Below, piece after piece: positions 36,075 through 43,896 of a stretch of 64,000 nucleotides of DNA. This stretch comes from Bifidobacterium sp. ESL0732 (GTDB lineage: Bacteria; Actinomycetota; Actinomycetes; Actinomycetales; Bifidobacteriaceae), in the NCBI RefSeq assembly GCF_029395535.1, contig NZ_CP113920.1, forward strand, positions 434,001 to 498,000. The letters run 5' to 3'. The notes below the pieces were generated by a model, which saw only the letters and a list, made by a program, of their open reading frames with translations, did not search any database and had not been told where the DNA came from. The position numbers were made by a program, and so were the translations under genes. Every line of letters starts with the position of its first letter. The stretch's first letter is position 1.

Positions 36075-36887
36075 ATGACCGAGGATTCAACGGCCGTTTC
36101 AAGCAAAGGTGTGGGGACGCTGGTAAAGGTCAAAGCCGTTCTCGACGCTTTGCGTGATTTCGGTCCGTGCAACATCAAAACCATCAGTGAGTCTGTCGGC
36201 GAACCTGCCAGCTCAACGTATCGTTTGCTCAACAACCTCATCAAGCTTGGTTGGGTCGACAAGGGGGCCAAGCGTGGCGAGTACCGTCTTGGCATTGGCG
36301 TGATTCGCATCGGTGGTCAGATCGAAAGCCGTCTCGATATCCAGAACATCGCACACCGTTGCTTCAAGAGTGAACCTCAAAGCAACGGAACGTGGAGCCT
36401 GTTCGTCCGCCAAGGGCTGCGGTCGGTATGCGTGCAGATGGGGTTCACAGGAGTGAGCCTTCTGCGTTCGCCTGCCGTCGGGTATTCTTTGCCGATAGGC
36501 CTGGGCGCGCCTTGTGATGCCATGCTGGCGTTTATGGACGAGACGCGTTTCGAAACCCTTATCGAGCATTATCGCTATGAAGCCGATGCCGGCGGATTGC
36601 TTGCCACCTTCCGGGAGCGCTCTGTGGCGATGGCTGCCGAGGTTCGCGCACGTGGATATTCCTATGATGTCGATGTGACCGTTCCGGGTGTGTTGACCAT
36701 CGGAGCCCCGGTATTCGATCATAATGGAGAATTGCGGGCATCGGTGTGTTTCAGCGGTTTGCGCCGTGATGAGGAAAAGCATATAGGTACCAAAGACGGG
36801 CCGACAGATGCCATCGAGGCGCTTTTGCGCGTCGCGTCGCGTATCTCGCAAGGATTGGGATACACACCCCATGAAGGTCAGGAGTGA
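36075..36887 (+). CDS. IclR-family transcriptional regulator (first of two)
   Basis: 270 residues: N-terminal winged helix (VKVKAVLDALRDFGPCNIKT, then ISESVGEPASSTYRLLNNLI) and a C-terminal GAF-like effector domain (GTWSLFVRQGLRSVCVQMGF, LPIGLGAPCDAMLAF, RARGYSYDVDVTVPGVLTIGAPVFDHNG). Such proteins sense small carboxylates or sugars and control neighbouring catabolic genes. It ends one codon before the second IclR gene. With the cluster around it, it likely controls inositol-type catabolism; the operator is probably the TGGACAT-type dyad. Confidence 0.9.
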   Translation: MTEDSTAVSSKGVGTLVKVKAVLDALRDFGPCNIKTISESVGEPASSTYRLLNNLIKLGWVDKGAKRGEYRLGIGVIRIGGQIESRLDIQNIAHRCFKSEPQSNGTWSLFVRQGLRSVCVQMGFTGVSLLRSPAVGYSLPIGLGAPCDAMLAFMDETRFETLIEHYRYEADAGGLLATFRERSVAMAAEVRARGYSYDVDVTVPGVLTIGAPVFDHNGELRASVCFSGLRRDEEKHIGTKDGPTDAIEALLRVASRISQGLGYTPHEGQE

Positions 36888-36889
36888 GC

Positions 36890-37654
36890 ATGGCGGAGAT
36901 TGAAAACGAGAAAGAACCCAATGGTGTCCTGTTCAAAGCAGGCAAGGTCGTCGAGGCTCTGGCGGACGACAATGGCATGGGGCCGGCGGAAATTGCCGAC
37001 GTCTGCGATATTCCGCGTTCTTCAGTGTATCGCATACTTGATGGTCTTACCGATGTCGGATTGGTCGAGTCCAACTCAGGTGTATCGTATTCGCTTTCTC
37101 TGGATTGGCTGCGTTTTGCCGATGCTGCGCGTAATTCGCTGACCGAATGGTCGAACGCCACCGATCTGTTGCATGAATGTACGGGCAATGTCGGTCTGAC
37201 CTCGTTCCTGACGATGGTCAGCGGATATGAGACGGTTTGTGTGCAGTGGGCCAAGGGGCCTGGCAATGACGCGCTGATTCTGCGCCCCGGTGGCACGTTG
37301 CCGTTTTTCGGCGGTGCTGCAGGACGGGTGTGTCTGGCATACAGTTCCGAAGAGATCGGCGATGCGTATCTGCGCAATGCTCCATTCGAAGGTTATAACG
37401 AAAACTCATTGGTCACGGCTTCCGCTTTGCGCCGCGATATGAGAGAAACCCTTGCGAGGGGTTACGCCATTTCGGATGAAGACGTGACCATTGGTGTCGG
37501 CTCGATCGGCGTGCCGATTTTCGGCTCTGATGGCAAGACGGTGGTAGGGGCGTTGTCGACCGGAGGTTTCGTCGATGTCGTGCTGCCGCGTGGCGAGGAA
37601 CTCGCACAGACGCTCTTTGACTATGTCGGTCGTCTCGGAGAATTTAAGGCCTAA
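36890..37654 (+). CDS. IclR-family transcriptional regulator (second of two)
   Basis: 254 residues, same family as its neighbour but clearly different in sequence. Winged helix: LFKAGKVVEALADDNGMGPAE, then IADVCDIPRSSVYRILDGLTD. Effector domain: VGLTSFLTMVSGYETVCVQW, PGGTLPFFGGAAGRVCLAY and ARGYAISDEDVTIGVGSIGVPIF. ATG 36890 has AGGAG 5 bases before it, inside the end of the first gene; GTG 36884 is an alternative that overlaps the previous stop. The two form one transcription unit and may act as a pair, perhaps with different effectors. Confidence 0.9.
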   Translation: MAEIENEKEPNGVLFKAGKVVEALADDNGMGPAEIADVCDIPRSSVYRILDGLTDVGLVESNSGVSYSLSLDWLRFADAARNSLTEWSNATDLLHECTGNVGLTSFLTMVSGYETVCVQWAKGPGNDALILRPGGTLPFFGGAAGRVCLAYSSEEIGDAYLRNAPFEGYNENSLVTASALRRDMRETLARGYAISDEDVTIGVGSIGVPIFGSDGKTVVGALSTGGFVDVVLPRGEELAQTLFDYVGRLGEFKA

Positions 37655-37715
37655 ATAAGCCGATAACCATGCTTTTGATGTCATACGCCGATTGATGGAA
37701 TGAACAGATGACAAC

Positions 37716-37760
37716 ATGCCGTTGGCCGGACCTACGTAGCGCAGGCCCGGCCAACGGCAT
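37716..37760. terminator. Bidirectional-type terminator between IclR and MFS genes
   Basis: ATGCCGTTGGCCGG / CCGGCCAACGGCAT perfect 14-bp stem with 17-base loop, followed on the plus strand by ATTATTTTATTTTT. It sits between convergent genes. Confidence 0.85.
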
Positions 37761-37785
37761 ATTATTTTATTTTTGATATACGCTG

Positions 37786-39015
37786 TTACGCCTCTTCAGA
37801 ATCCTTCTTCTCGGAGGAATGATAGCGCTTGTTGACGATGCCCATCACCACGCCCACGACGCACAGGATCAGAGCGATTACGGCCACGATACCCAGGCTG
37901 CTCTGTACCGCCTGGTTGCCGGTGGCGCTCATCTTGCCAATGATTCCCGGGATGGTCAGGGAGCCGATCATGCCGAAGAAGAAGTCCGCGGCGAAAATCG
38001 AACCATAGTAGCTGGGGTCGAATTTCGCGTCCGTGACGCCGAGGATGGTCGGATAGATCGGTGCGAAGACCAGGCCCGCGATGAAGACCATGGTCGCGGC
38101 CACTCCGACGGTGCTGTTGACCACCATCACGCCAATGGCAATGGCCGCGATAAGCGCCGCTCCCGCGATGACTTTGGAGCCGATGGCCGTCAGGCCCTTG
38201 ATGGCAGAGCTGGCGAATCGGCCAATCATCATGGCCACGCCGAACAGGCTGAGTACCAGAGCTGCGTTGGACACGGCGTTGGCATTGCCGGCGTTCTTGA
38301 ATGCCTGTGTCATGTACGGCTTGATCCAGGTGGACATGCTGGACTCCAAAGCCTCATAGCAGAACAACGCCGCAGCCGCGATGATGACAGGTCCTTGCGT
38401 AATGACCTTGAGCGCCTTCTTCAGCGAGAATCCGGAGGAGGCGGCGGGGAACTTCGAGACCGCGGAAATAACGAGGAAGCAGGCGAAGACCACGGCCAGC
38501 ACGAGCACCGAGGCGCGGTAGTTGCCGCCGAACATGTGCACCAGCGGGAAGAGCAGCGGGGTGAGCACGTAACCCAGGCCGAAGAAGCCGTTGCCGAAGT
38601 TGCTCGCACGGGCCGGTTCTTTGCCTTCGAAAAGCACCACCGGCAACAGTGTATTGCCTGAAGTGTTCAGGCACATCATCCCGATGCCCAGGAACGCGCA
38701 TGCCACAAGCGCCAGGCCGTAGGAGTTCGCAACGGCAAGAAGAATGAGACCCAGCGTATCTGCGGCGAACCCGGTTATAAATACCGGCTTATATCCGAAT
38801 CTATCGACCAACGGGCCGGCCAGCATCACTGCCACCAATCCCGCGAGATAGAAGGCCGTCACCAGCGTTCCCAGCTTTCCGTTGTTGATGCCGAGCCCGG
38901 CCTTGAGCTCCTCCGATACCGATCCCAAAAGAATTGAGGCCACGCCTACCGCGAATGTCGCCATGATGGCGACGGCCGAGGCCTTTCTCGATGTGGATTT
39001 TGTCAGGGATGTCAT
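37786..39015 (-). CDS. MFS transporter, probable inositol or related substrate permease
   Basis: 409 residues with 12 predicted membrane helices. The first ones are VAIMATFAVGVASILLG and LGTLVTAFYLAGLVAVMLAG followed by the MFS loop PLVDRFGYKPVFITG. Helix-rich pieces LVACAFLGIGMMCLNTSGNT, and the middle loop before the second six helices (about residue 195-215) fit the sugar-permease (fucose/FHS-like) branch. A Lys/Glu-rich tail ends the protein. Strong ribosome site AAAGGAGA. Divergent from iolB; the 434-base gap between them holds two TGGACAT-type half-sites. The transported compound is inferred from neighbours only. Confidence 0.85.
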   Translation of the reverse strand: MTSLTKSTSRKASAVAIMATFAVGVASILLGSVSEELKAGLGINNGKLGTLVTAFYLAGLVAVMLAGPLVDRFGYKPVFITGFAADTLGLILLAVANSYGLALVACAFLGIGMMCLNTSGNTLLPVVLFEGKEPARASNFGNGFFGLGYVLTPLLFPLVHMFGGNYRASVLVLAVVFACFLVISAVSKFPAASSGFSLKKALKVITQGPVIIAAAALFCYEALESSMSTWIKPYMTQAFKNAGNANAVSNAALVLSLFGVAMMIGRFASSAIKGLTAIGSKVIAGAALIAAIAIGVMVVNSTVGVAATMVFIAGLVFAPIYPTILGVTDAKFDPSYYGSIFAADFFFGMIGSLTIPGIIGKMSATGNQAVQSSLGIVAVIALILCVVGVVMGIVNKRYHSSEKKDSEEA

Positions 39016-39449
39016 CTTGATCTCCTTTGTTGAAGTGTCGGTAGGAACCGGTCCGGTACCTGAAGACGCACGGCGATGGCCTTACAGCCGTCATGCGTTT
39101 TCGAGATGCTTTCCATGTGCCACCGCGATTTCTTCTTCGAAATATTGATGTTCGGTTATGTGTCATTGGCTATGGTGGCCAACGTGGGTCTGTTCGGACC
39201 GTTGGTATGCGCATTGGTATACGCATGAATTCATCTATAGTATTATCATATTTTGGTATCTATGTCCATTTAACGGAGATTTATTTTCATAAAAAAGGAA
39301 AATCTGGTTATCTATCGTTTAATAGTGGACATGTTGACAATTATAAGAACGTCGCTACAGTTACAGATAAGGCCATAGCGTGGGCGGCGGATGATGGTGT
39401 CCGTCATCCGACGGTGGCTGCAGGCAAGACGATATGGAAAGGTGACATT
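39016..39449. promoter_or_regulatory. Divergent MFS / iolB promoter region with repeated half-sites
   Basis: ATGTCCA (39262-39268) and TGGACAT (39326-39332) stand in inverted order 58 bp apart in an AT-rich core (39220-39340). The iolB reading frame is open through this region, but the sequence looks like promoter DNA, not protein. Confidence 0.5.
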
Positions 39450-40331
39450 ATGGCTCAGTGGATTTACCCGAACGGAAGCGCCGGGCAAGGGGACTGGGAA
39501 GTCTCTCTGGGGGGTAGCGATTCCCCCGAAGTAAAAGGCTGGCAATATACGGGCATTCGCGTGGCTTCCACGGTGGCTGGTCAGGTGCTGCGGCTGCCGG
39601 CTGCGGATGAGGAACGGATTGTGGTGCCGCTTTGCGGGGCGTTCGATGTGCGCTCGCCGCGCGGAAGCTATCATCTTCGTGGCCGTAAGGATGTCTTCAG
39701 TGCCGCCACGGATACCGTGTATATAGGTGCCGGCAGTGAGATCGAGATATTCTCGCCGAATGTCGGTCGTGTCGCTGTGGCCAGCGCTCCAGCGACGAAA
39801 GCATTCCCTGACCGGTTGGTGAAGGCGCAGGACGATGATATCGCGCTTCGCGGAAACGGTCCGATTTCCAGGGAAGCCCGCAATTTCGGTATGCGGCAGA
39901 ACATCGAGGCCGAGCGCATCCAGGTCTGTGAGGTCATCACCCCATCTGGTTCATGGTCAAGCTACCCGGTGCACAAGCATGATGTCGAAACGCCGGGCGA
40001 GACGAAACTCGAGGAGATCTATTACTTCGATATGCAGCCTTTGCCTGGAGCTCCAAAAGAAGCCGACCCCATCGCCTATCAAGGCGCGTCGTCCTCGGAC
40101 GACCGTCCGCTGGACATCATGACTGAAGTTCGTCCGGGCGACACCGTGTTGATTCCTTACGGTTGGCATGGCCCTTCCATTGCCGCTCCTGGCTATGACC
40201 TTTATTATCTCAACGTCATGGGTGGCCCAGGCGAACGGGATTGGCGGGTCTCTGTCGCGCCTTCGCAGAATTGGGTATACGAGGCGTTGAAAGATGTGCC
40301 GAGGAACCCGCGTCTTCCGTTCGAAAGCTGA
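39450..40331 (+). CDS. iolB: 5-deoxy-glucuronate isomerase
   Basis: 293 residues, the normal IolB length. A bicupin that converts 5-deoxy-D-glucuronate to 2-deoxy-5-keto-D-gluconate in inositol catabolism. Metal-ligand pattern: SSYPVHKHD (His-x-His), LEEIYYF (Glu), PYGWHGP (His). Other family pieces: DEERIVVPLCGAFDV, FSAATDTVYIGAGSEIEI and YYLNVMGG. Start 39450 has AAAGGTGA 5 bases before the ATG. The open frame up to 39093 has no protein character. The kinase (iolC) and aldolase (iolJ) that normally use its product are not in the window. Confidence 0.95.
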   Translation: MAQWIYPNGSAGQGDWEVSLGGSDSPEVKGWQYTGIRVASTVAGQVLRLPAADEERIVVPLCGAFDVRSPRGSYHLRGRKDVFSAATDTVYIGAGSEIEIFSPNVGRVAVASAPATKAFPDRLVKAQDDDIALRGNGPISREARNFGMRQNIEAERIQVCEVITPSGSWSSYPVHKHDVETPGETKLEEIYYFDMQPLPGAPKEADPIAYQGASSSDDRPLDIMTEVRPGDTVLIPYGWHGPSIAAPGYDLYYLNVMGGPGERDWRVSVAPSQNWVYEALKDVPRNPRLPFES

Positions 40332-40512
40332 AGTCGGCTCTTGTTCTCAATGATTGATGTGAGTGTCTAAATTGAGATATTTGCATTAAAATATGGGATT
40401 ATTGTTGTCGTAATTCAGATAAATAGAAGAAATATTTTAAAATAACAGAAAAAATGTCCAGAAAATGAGAGTTTTAAGTTGATTATTTGGATAAAACAGT
40501 TAGGATGAAAGC

Positions 40513-41565
40513 ATGACTCAACAAACATCAAAGAAGATTCTAAATATAGCGGTCATCGCCGGCGACGGCATCGGCAAGGAAGTCACTCCCGAAGCCCAGG
40601 CCGTTCTCGACAAAGCCGCACAGGGCGATGTCTCCTTCAACTACACCGATTATGACCTCGGCGCGGAGCGCTATCTGCGTGATGGCACGTTGCTCACCGA
40701 CGAGGATCTCGCCTCCATCGGAGAAAAAGACGCGATCCTGCTCGGTGCCGTCGGCGACCCTCGTGTCACTTCCGGTATCCTTGAGCGCGGTCTCTTAATC
40801 AAACTGCGCTTCGCCTTTGATCAGGGCGTGAACCTTCGTCCTTCCAAGCTCTATCCCGGCGTGTCTTCTCCGTTGAAGAATCCGGGCGACATCGATTTCG
40901 CCGTTGTCCGTGAGGGGACCGAGGGACTGTATTCCGGAATGGGCGGCATCATCCGTCGCGGGACCGATCAAGCCATCGCCACCGAAATCTCGATGAACAC
41001 CGAGTTCGGTGTGGAACGCGCCGTACGCTACGCGTTTGAGCTTGCCCGCAAGCGTGACGGCAAGAAGAACGTCACCATGGTCAACAAGACCAATGTGCTC
41101 GTGCACGCTGGGGCCTTGTGGCTTGACGTGATGGAAAAGGTGGCCAAGGACTATCCTGACGTCACTTGGGATTATCTGCACGCCGACGCCTGCACCATCT
41201 TCATGGCTACGAATCCCTCGCGTTTCGACGTTATCGTCACCGACAATCTCTTCGGCGACGTGCTGACCGACCTCGCAGGTGCGGTGGTCGGGGGAATCGG
41301 CTATTCGGCTTCCGCAAATATCAACGTCGCCAATGAGCATCCCTCGATGTTCGAACCGATTCACGGTTCAGCGCCTGACATCGCCGGTAAGAGCATCGCC
41401 AATCCGACTGCCGCCATTGTTTCCGTGGCGATGTTGCTCGAACACTTCGGTTATGACGCGGCCGCGAATCGTATTCATCGCGCTGTAGAGGCTGACATCG
41501 CCGAAAACGCGTCCAAGAAACGTTCGACCCATCAGATCGGCCAGGACATTCTGAACCGATTGTAA
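40513..41565 (+). CDS. leuB: LeuB-family beta-decarboxylating dehydrogenase (3-isopropylmalate or D-malate dehydrogenase)
   Basis: 350 residues of the isopropylmalate/isocitrate/tartrate/D-malate dehydrogenase family. It begins with IAVIAGDGIGKEVTPEA. The substrate-binding loop is ILERGLLIKLRFAFDQGVNLRP, with the Glu/Leu/Leu pattern usual for 3-isopropylmalate dehydrogenase. Catalytic Tyr and Lys regions are EGLYSGMGG and MVNKTNVLVHAG, the metal acids lie in SRFDVIVTDNLFGDVLTDLAG, and the NAD loop in MFEPIHGSAPDIAGKSIANP. The His usually before the catalytic Lys (VHK) is Asn here. By signature leuB fits; by context (between iolB and an IolH-like gene, no leuACD nearby) a D-malate role is possible. 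Family members accept both substrates to varying degree. Confidence 0.85.
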   Translation: MTQQTSKKILNIAVIAGDGIGKEVTPEAQAVLDKAAQGDVSFNYTDYDLGAERYLRDGTLLTDEDLASIGEKDAILLGAVGDPRVTSGILERGLLIKLRFAFDQGVNLRPSKLYPGVSSPLKNPGDIDFAVVREGTEGLYSGMGGIIRRGTDQAIATEISMNTEFGVERAVRYAFELARKRDGKKNVTMVNKTNVLVHAGALWLDVMEKVAKDYPDVTWDYLHADACTIFMATNPSRFDVIVTDNLFGDVLTDLAGAVVGGIGYSASANINVANEHPSMFEPIHGSAPDIAGKSIANPTAAIVSVAMLLEHFGYDAAANRIHRAVEADIAENASKKRSTHQIGQDILNRL

Positions 41566-41596
41566 ATATAGCTGTGCCGCCGTGGTTATGGCGGTC

Positions 41597-41632
41597 TTCC
41601 TTGTGCGACGTGCCAATCCGTCACACAAGGAA
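41597..41632 (+). terminator. Stem-loop after the LeuB-like gene
   Basis: TTCCTTGTG / CACAAGGAA 9-bp arms, 18-base loop, no strong T-run. Probable weak terminator or attenuator before the IolH-like gene. Confidence 0.45.
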
Positions 41633-41700
41633 CTCCCTTCCTGCGAGGTTGCCGGGACGGGAATGATCTTAAAAATTCACCAGCAAAGGAGTTGATGAGA

Positions 41701-42570
41701 ATGAAAATAGCATTGGACCCAACGCCGTTCTATTTCGACGTGAAGCTGCTCGATTTGCCCCAGGCCGTCGCGGACGCGGGCTATCACTATATGCAGCTGG
41801 CGCCGCACGACGATTTCCTGCCGTTCTACACCCATCCGAAGGCCGACGACGAATTGGTCGACGATTTGAAGAAGGCTTGCAAGAACGCCGGAGTCGAACT
41901 CGTTTCGCTGCTGCCCGTCTACCGGACCAGCTGGCCTGACGAGCGCGAGCGCGTTTGGGCAGTGCGCAATTGGAAGCGTGCCATCGAGATTGCCGCGCGT
42001 CTTGGCGTACGGACGATCAACAGTGAATTCAGCGGTATCCCGGAGCGCTATGAGGAGTCGGAGGCCGGATTCTACGCCACCATGGAAGAGATTCTGCCGA
42101 TACTCGAACGTGAAGGCATCGCCCTGAACTTCGACGCGCATCCTTATGATTTCGTCGAGAACCGCATCGCCGCAGACCGTGTTATTCGCGGGCTCAATTC
42201 ACCTCTTGTCGGTTCGGTTTACGTGGCTTGCCATACGTTCCATTACGGCAATGTCCTGCACGAGGCCGCGGCCGAGGAAGGCGACAAGCTCAGGAGCGTC
42301 TACATCTCCGACAGCTATGACCACACCCGTTCGCATAACCTGCGCTATATCGCCAATCCTCCGGGGACGAACGCCCGCGTTCACCAGCACCTGAAGGTCG
42401 GTGATGGGGACGTCGATTTCAAGGATCTATTCGCCACCCTCAAGGCCAATGGTTTCCTCGATCGCGAGGATTCAATCATCTGCTCCAACGTCTTTGCCGA
42501 GGATGAGACCGCGCATGATACTTCGGTCTATCAGCGTGAGACCATTGAGCGTTTGGTGAGCGAGGCCTAG
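41701..42570 (+). CDS. iolH: IolH-like sugar isomerase/epimerase-fold protein
   Basis: 289 residues, AP-endonuclease-2-like TIM barrel. The start MKIALDPTPFYFDVKLLDLP, followed by MQLAPHDDFLPF and HPKADDELVDDLKKACKNAG, is very like IolH of inositol operons. Metal-ligand candidates: Glu in INSEFSGIPERYEESE, FDAHPYDFVE, YVACHTFHYG and the Asp/His in HQHLKVGDGDVDF. IolH has no firmly established reaction; relatives IolE and IolI are inosose dehydratase and isomerase. ATG 41701 is favoured (AAAGGAG 9 bases before, family start); ATG 41695 and TTG 41692 are alternatives. A terminator follows, ending the cluster. Confidence 0.85.
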   Translation: MKIALDPTPFYFDVKLLDLPQAVADAGYHYMQLAPHDDFLPFYTHPKADDELVDDLKKACKNAGVELVSLLPVYRTSWPDERERVWAVRNWKRAIEIAARLGVRTINSEFSGIPERYEESEAGFYATMEEILPILEREGIALNFDAHPYDFVENRIAADRVIRGLNSPLVGSVYVACHTFHYGNVLHEAAAEEGDKLRSVYISDSYDHTRSHNLRYIANPPGTNARVHQHLKVGDGDVDFKDLFATLKANGFLDREDSIICSNVFAEDETAHDTSVYQRETIERLVSEA

Positions 42571-42616
42571 CCGTTTGATTAAAGAACGTAGCGTGAGTTA
42601 ATAGCAAAAAGAGAAT

Positions 42617-42653
42617 AGCCGGTTCGTTGTGTTTCAGACGGATCGGCTTTTTC
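42617..42653 (+). terminator. Terminator after the IolH-like gene
   Basis: AGCCG.TTCGT / ACGGAT.CGGCT imperfect hairpin followed by TTTTTC. The rest of 42571-42924 is AT-rich without a gene; two imperfect copies of CTTCT-TATAGCTA-like sequence (about 42691 and 42748) are present. Confidence 0.7.
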
Positions 42654-42924
42654 TTGTGCCTTTTAGTTGCTGTATAAATTATCTTCTTGCCTTCTGTATA
42701 GCTATTTTCTTCAACTTTGATCGCGACTTCTAGATCGGTAACATCATCTTCTATATGGCTACTTTTAAGTTGAACGTAATATCAAGAAATCTTGATTTTC
42801 CTGTAAATCGGTGTTCGGCTCTTGCATTTTCCTCTGGTTTTTTATATTCCTGAATTGCTGCTGGAGTGGTTATCTCGTTGCATTTTGCTGTGATGAGGAA
42901 CATTGGAAAGGACTAAAGGAAAAC

Positions 42925-43743
42925 ATGACGATTTGGCATGCTAGAGGGACGTGTCGGCGGAAGTCCAACAACTATGACCATCGAGTTGTTCAAGGCGGCA
43001 AGAGGGCCAACAGCGCCCATTTCCGACAGCGTCGGGTCAATCTTGACAGCCTGCTGGTACGATTCTTGATTCTGTTGATGGTGGCCAGTCTTATCGGTAT
43101 CGGTTTTGGGCTGATACTGCCGAAAGTGAGCAAGCCGTTCGCGCAGATGACCGGACAGTATGTGGCGACCGGACCGGTGGCGCAGGTGCTGGCGACGTTG
43201 CCAGTGGACGATCACCCGAGCACTCGCGGCTACGACAGGGATTCGTTCGGCTATAACACCACCGACGATGACGGTAACGGCTGTACCATTCGTGACGACA
43301 TCCTCAAACGAGACATGACAAGCGTCAGATACAAGGCGCCAAGCGCCTGCCAGGTCAAAACCGGTGCTTTGCAGGAACCGTATACCGGCAAGTCCATTCG
43401 TTTCGTGCGTGGAAAGCAGACGAGTGCGGCGGTGCAGATCGACCATGTGGTCGCGCTAGAGAACGCATGGCAATCGGGCGCGAGTAAGTGGGACGCGGCG
43501 ACGAAACAGCAATACGGCAATGACGCTTACAACTTGCTCGCCGTCGACGGTCCAGCCAATCAGCAGAAGGGTTCCGCCTCCGCTGCCTACTGGCTACCCA
43601 TCAATCGCAGGTTCCGCTGCTCCTATGTCGCCCGACAGGTCGGCGTGAAGCAAAAATATAACCTCTCGGTGACCACTCCCGAAAAGCAGGCCATTTCAAA
43701 GGTGCTGAAAACGTGTCCGGCGCAGCAGATTCCGAAAGAGTGA
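42925..43743 (+). CDS. Membrane-tethered HNH-type nuclease (DUF1524)
   Basis: 272 residues. A basic N-terminus, one membrane helix (FLILLMVASLIGIGFGLIL, about residues 47-66) and an outer domain. The domain shows the DUF1524 pattern of secreted actinobacterial nucleases: GYDRDSFGYNTTDDDGNGCT, TIRDDILKRDM, YTGKSIRF, the catalytic VQIDHVVALENAW with His, and NLLAVDGPANQQKGSASAAY followed by WLP. ATG 42925 is preceded by AAAGGA; the open frame continues to 42811. Probably a surface nuclease for nucleotide scavenging or competence-like DNA handling; the role is unknown. It lies between the inositol-type cluster and a DHA2 exporter, with no clear link to either. Confidence 0.85.
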   Translation: MTIWHARGTCRRKSNNYDHRVVQGGKRANSAHFRQRRVNLDSLLVRFLILLMVASLIGIGFGLILPKVSKPFAQMTGQYVATGPVAQVLATLPVDDHPSTRGYDRDSFGYNTTDDDGNGCTIRDDILKRDMTSVRYKAPSACQVKTGALQEPYTGKSIRFVRGKQTSAAVQIDHVVALENAWQSGASKWDAATKQQYGNDAYNLLAVDGPANQQKGSASAAYWLPINRRFRCSYVARQVGVKQKYNLSVTTPEKQAISKVLKTCPAQQIPKE

Positions 43744-43896
43744 AGAGAAAGGCTAGATACAGCATCAAGCTGTGAGACGTTGCAAGTTACGAGAAGTGGC
43801 TGGAACGGCGAAGTATATATGAAAACGCCGATACACAATCTTGGATTTCAAGAAGTGCATCAGCGTTTTCATGGTTCAGGAATGGCCTATGACCTA

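Noticed and set aside
39093-39449. A 119-residue N-terminal extension of IolB
   Set aside because: The frame is open, but the family start and a ribosome site are at 39450, and the upstream part contains AT-rich promoter-like DNA with operator half-sites.
40513-41565. Firm call as D-malate dehydrogenase (dmlA)
   Set aside because: The substrate loop has the isopropylmalate-type ERGLL pattern, so the LeuB name is kept and the D-malate role is given only as a hypothesis.
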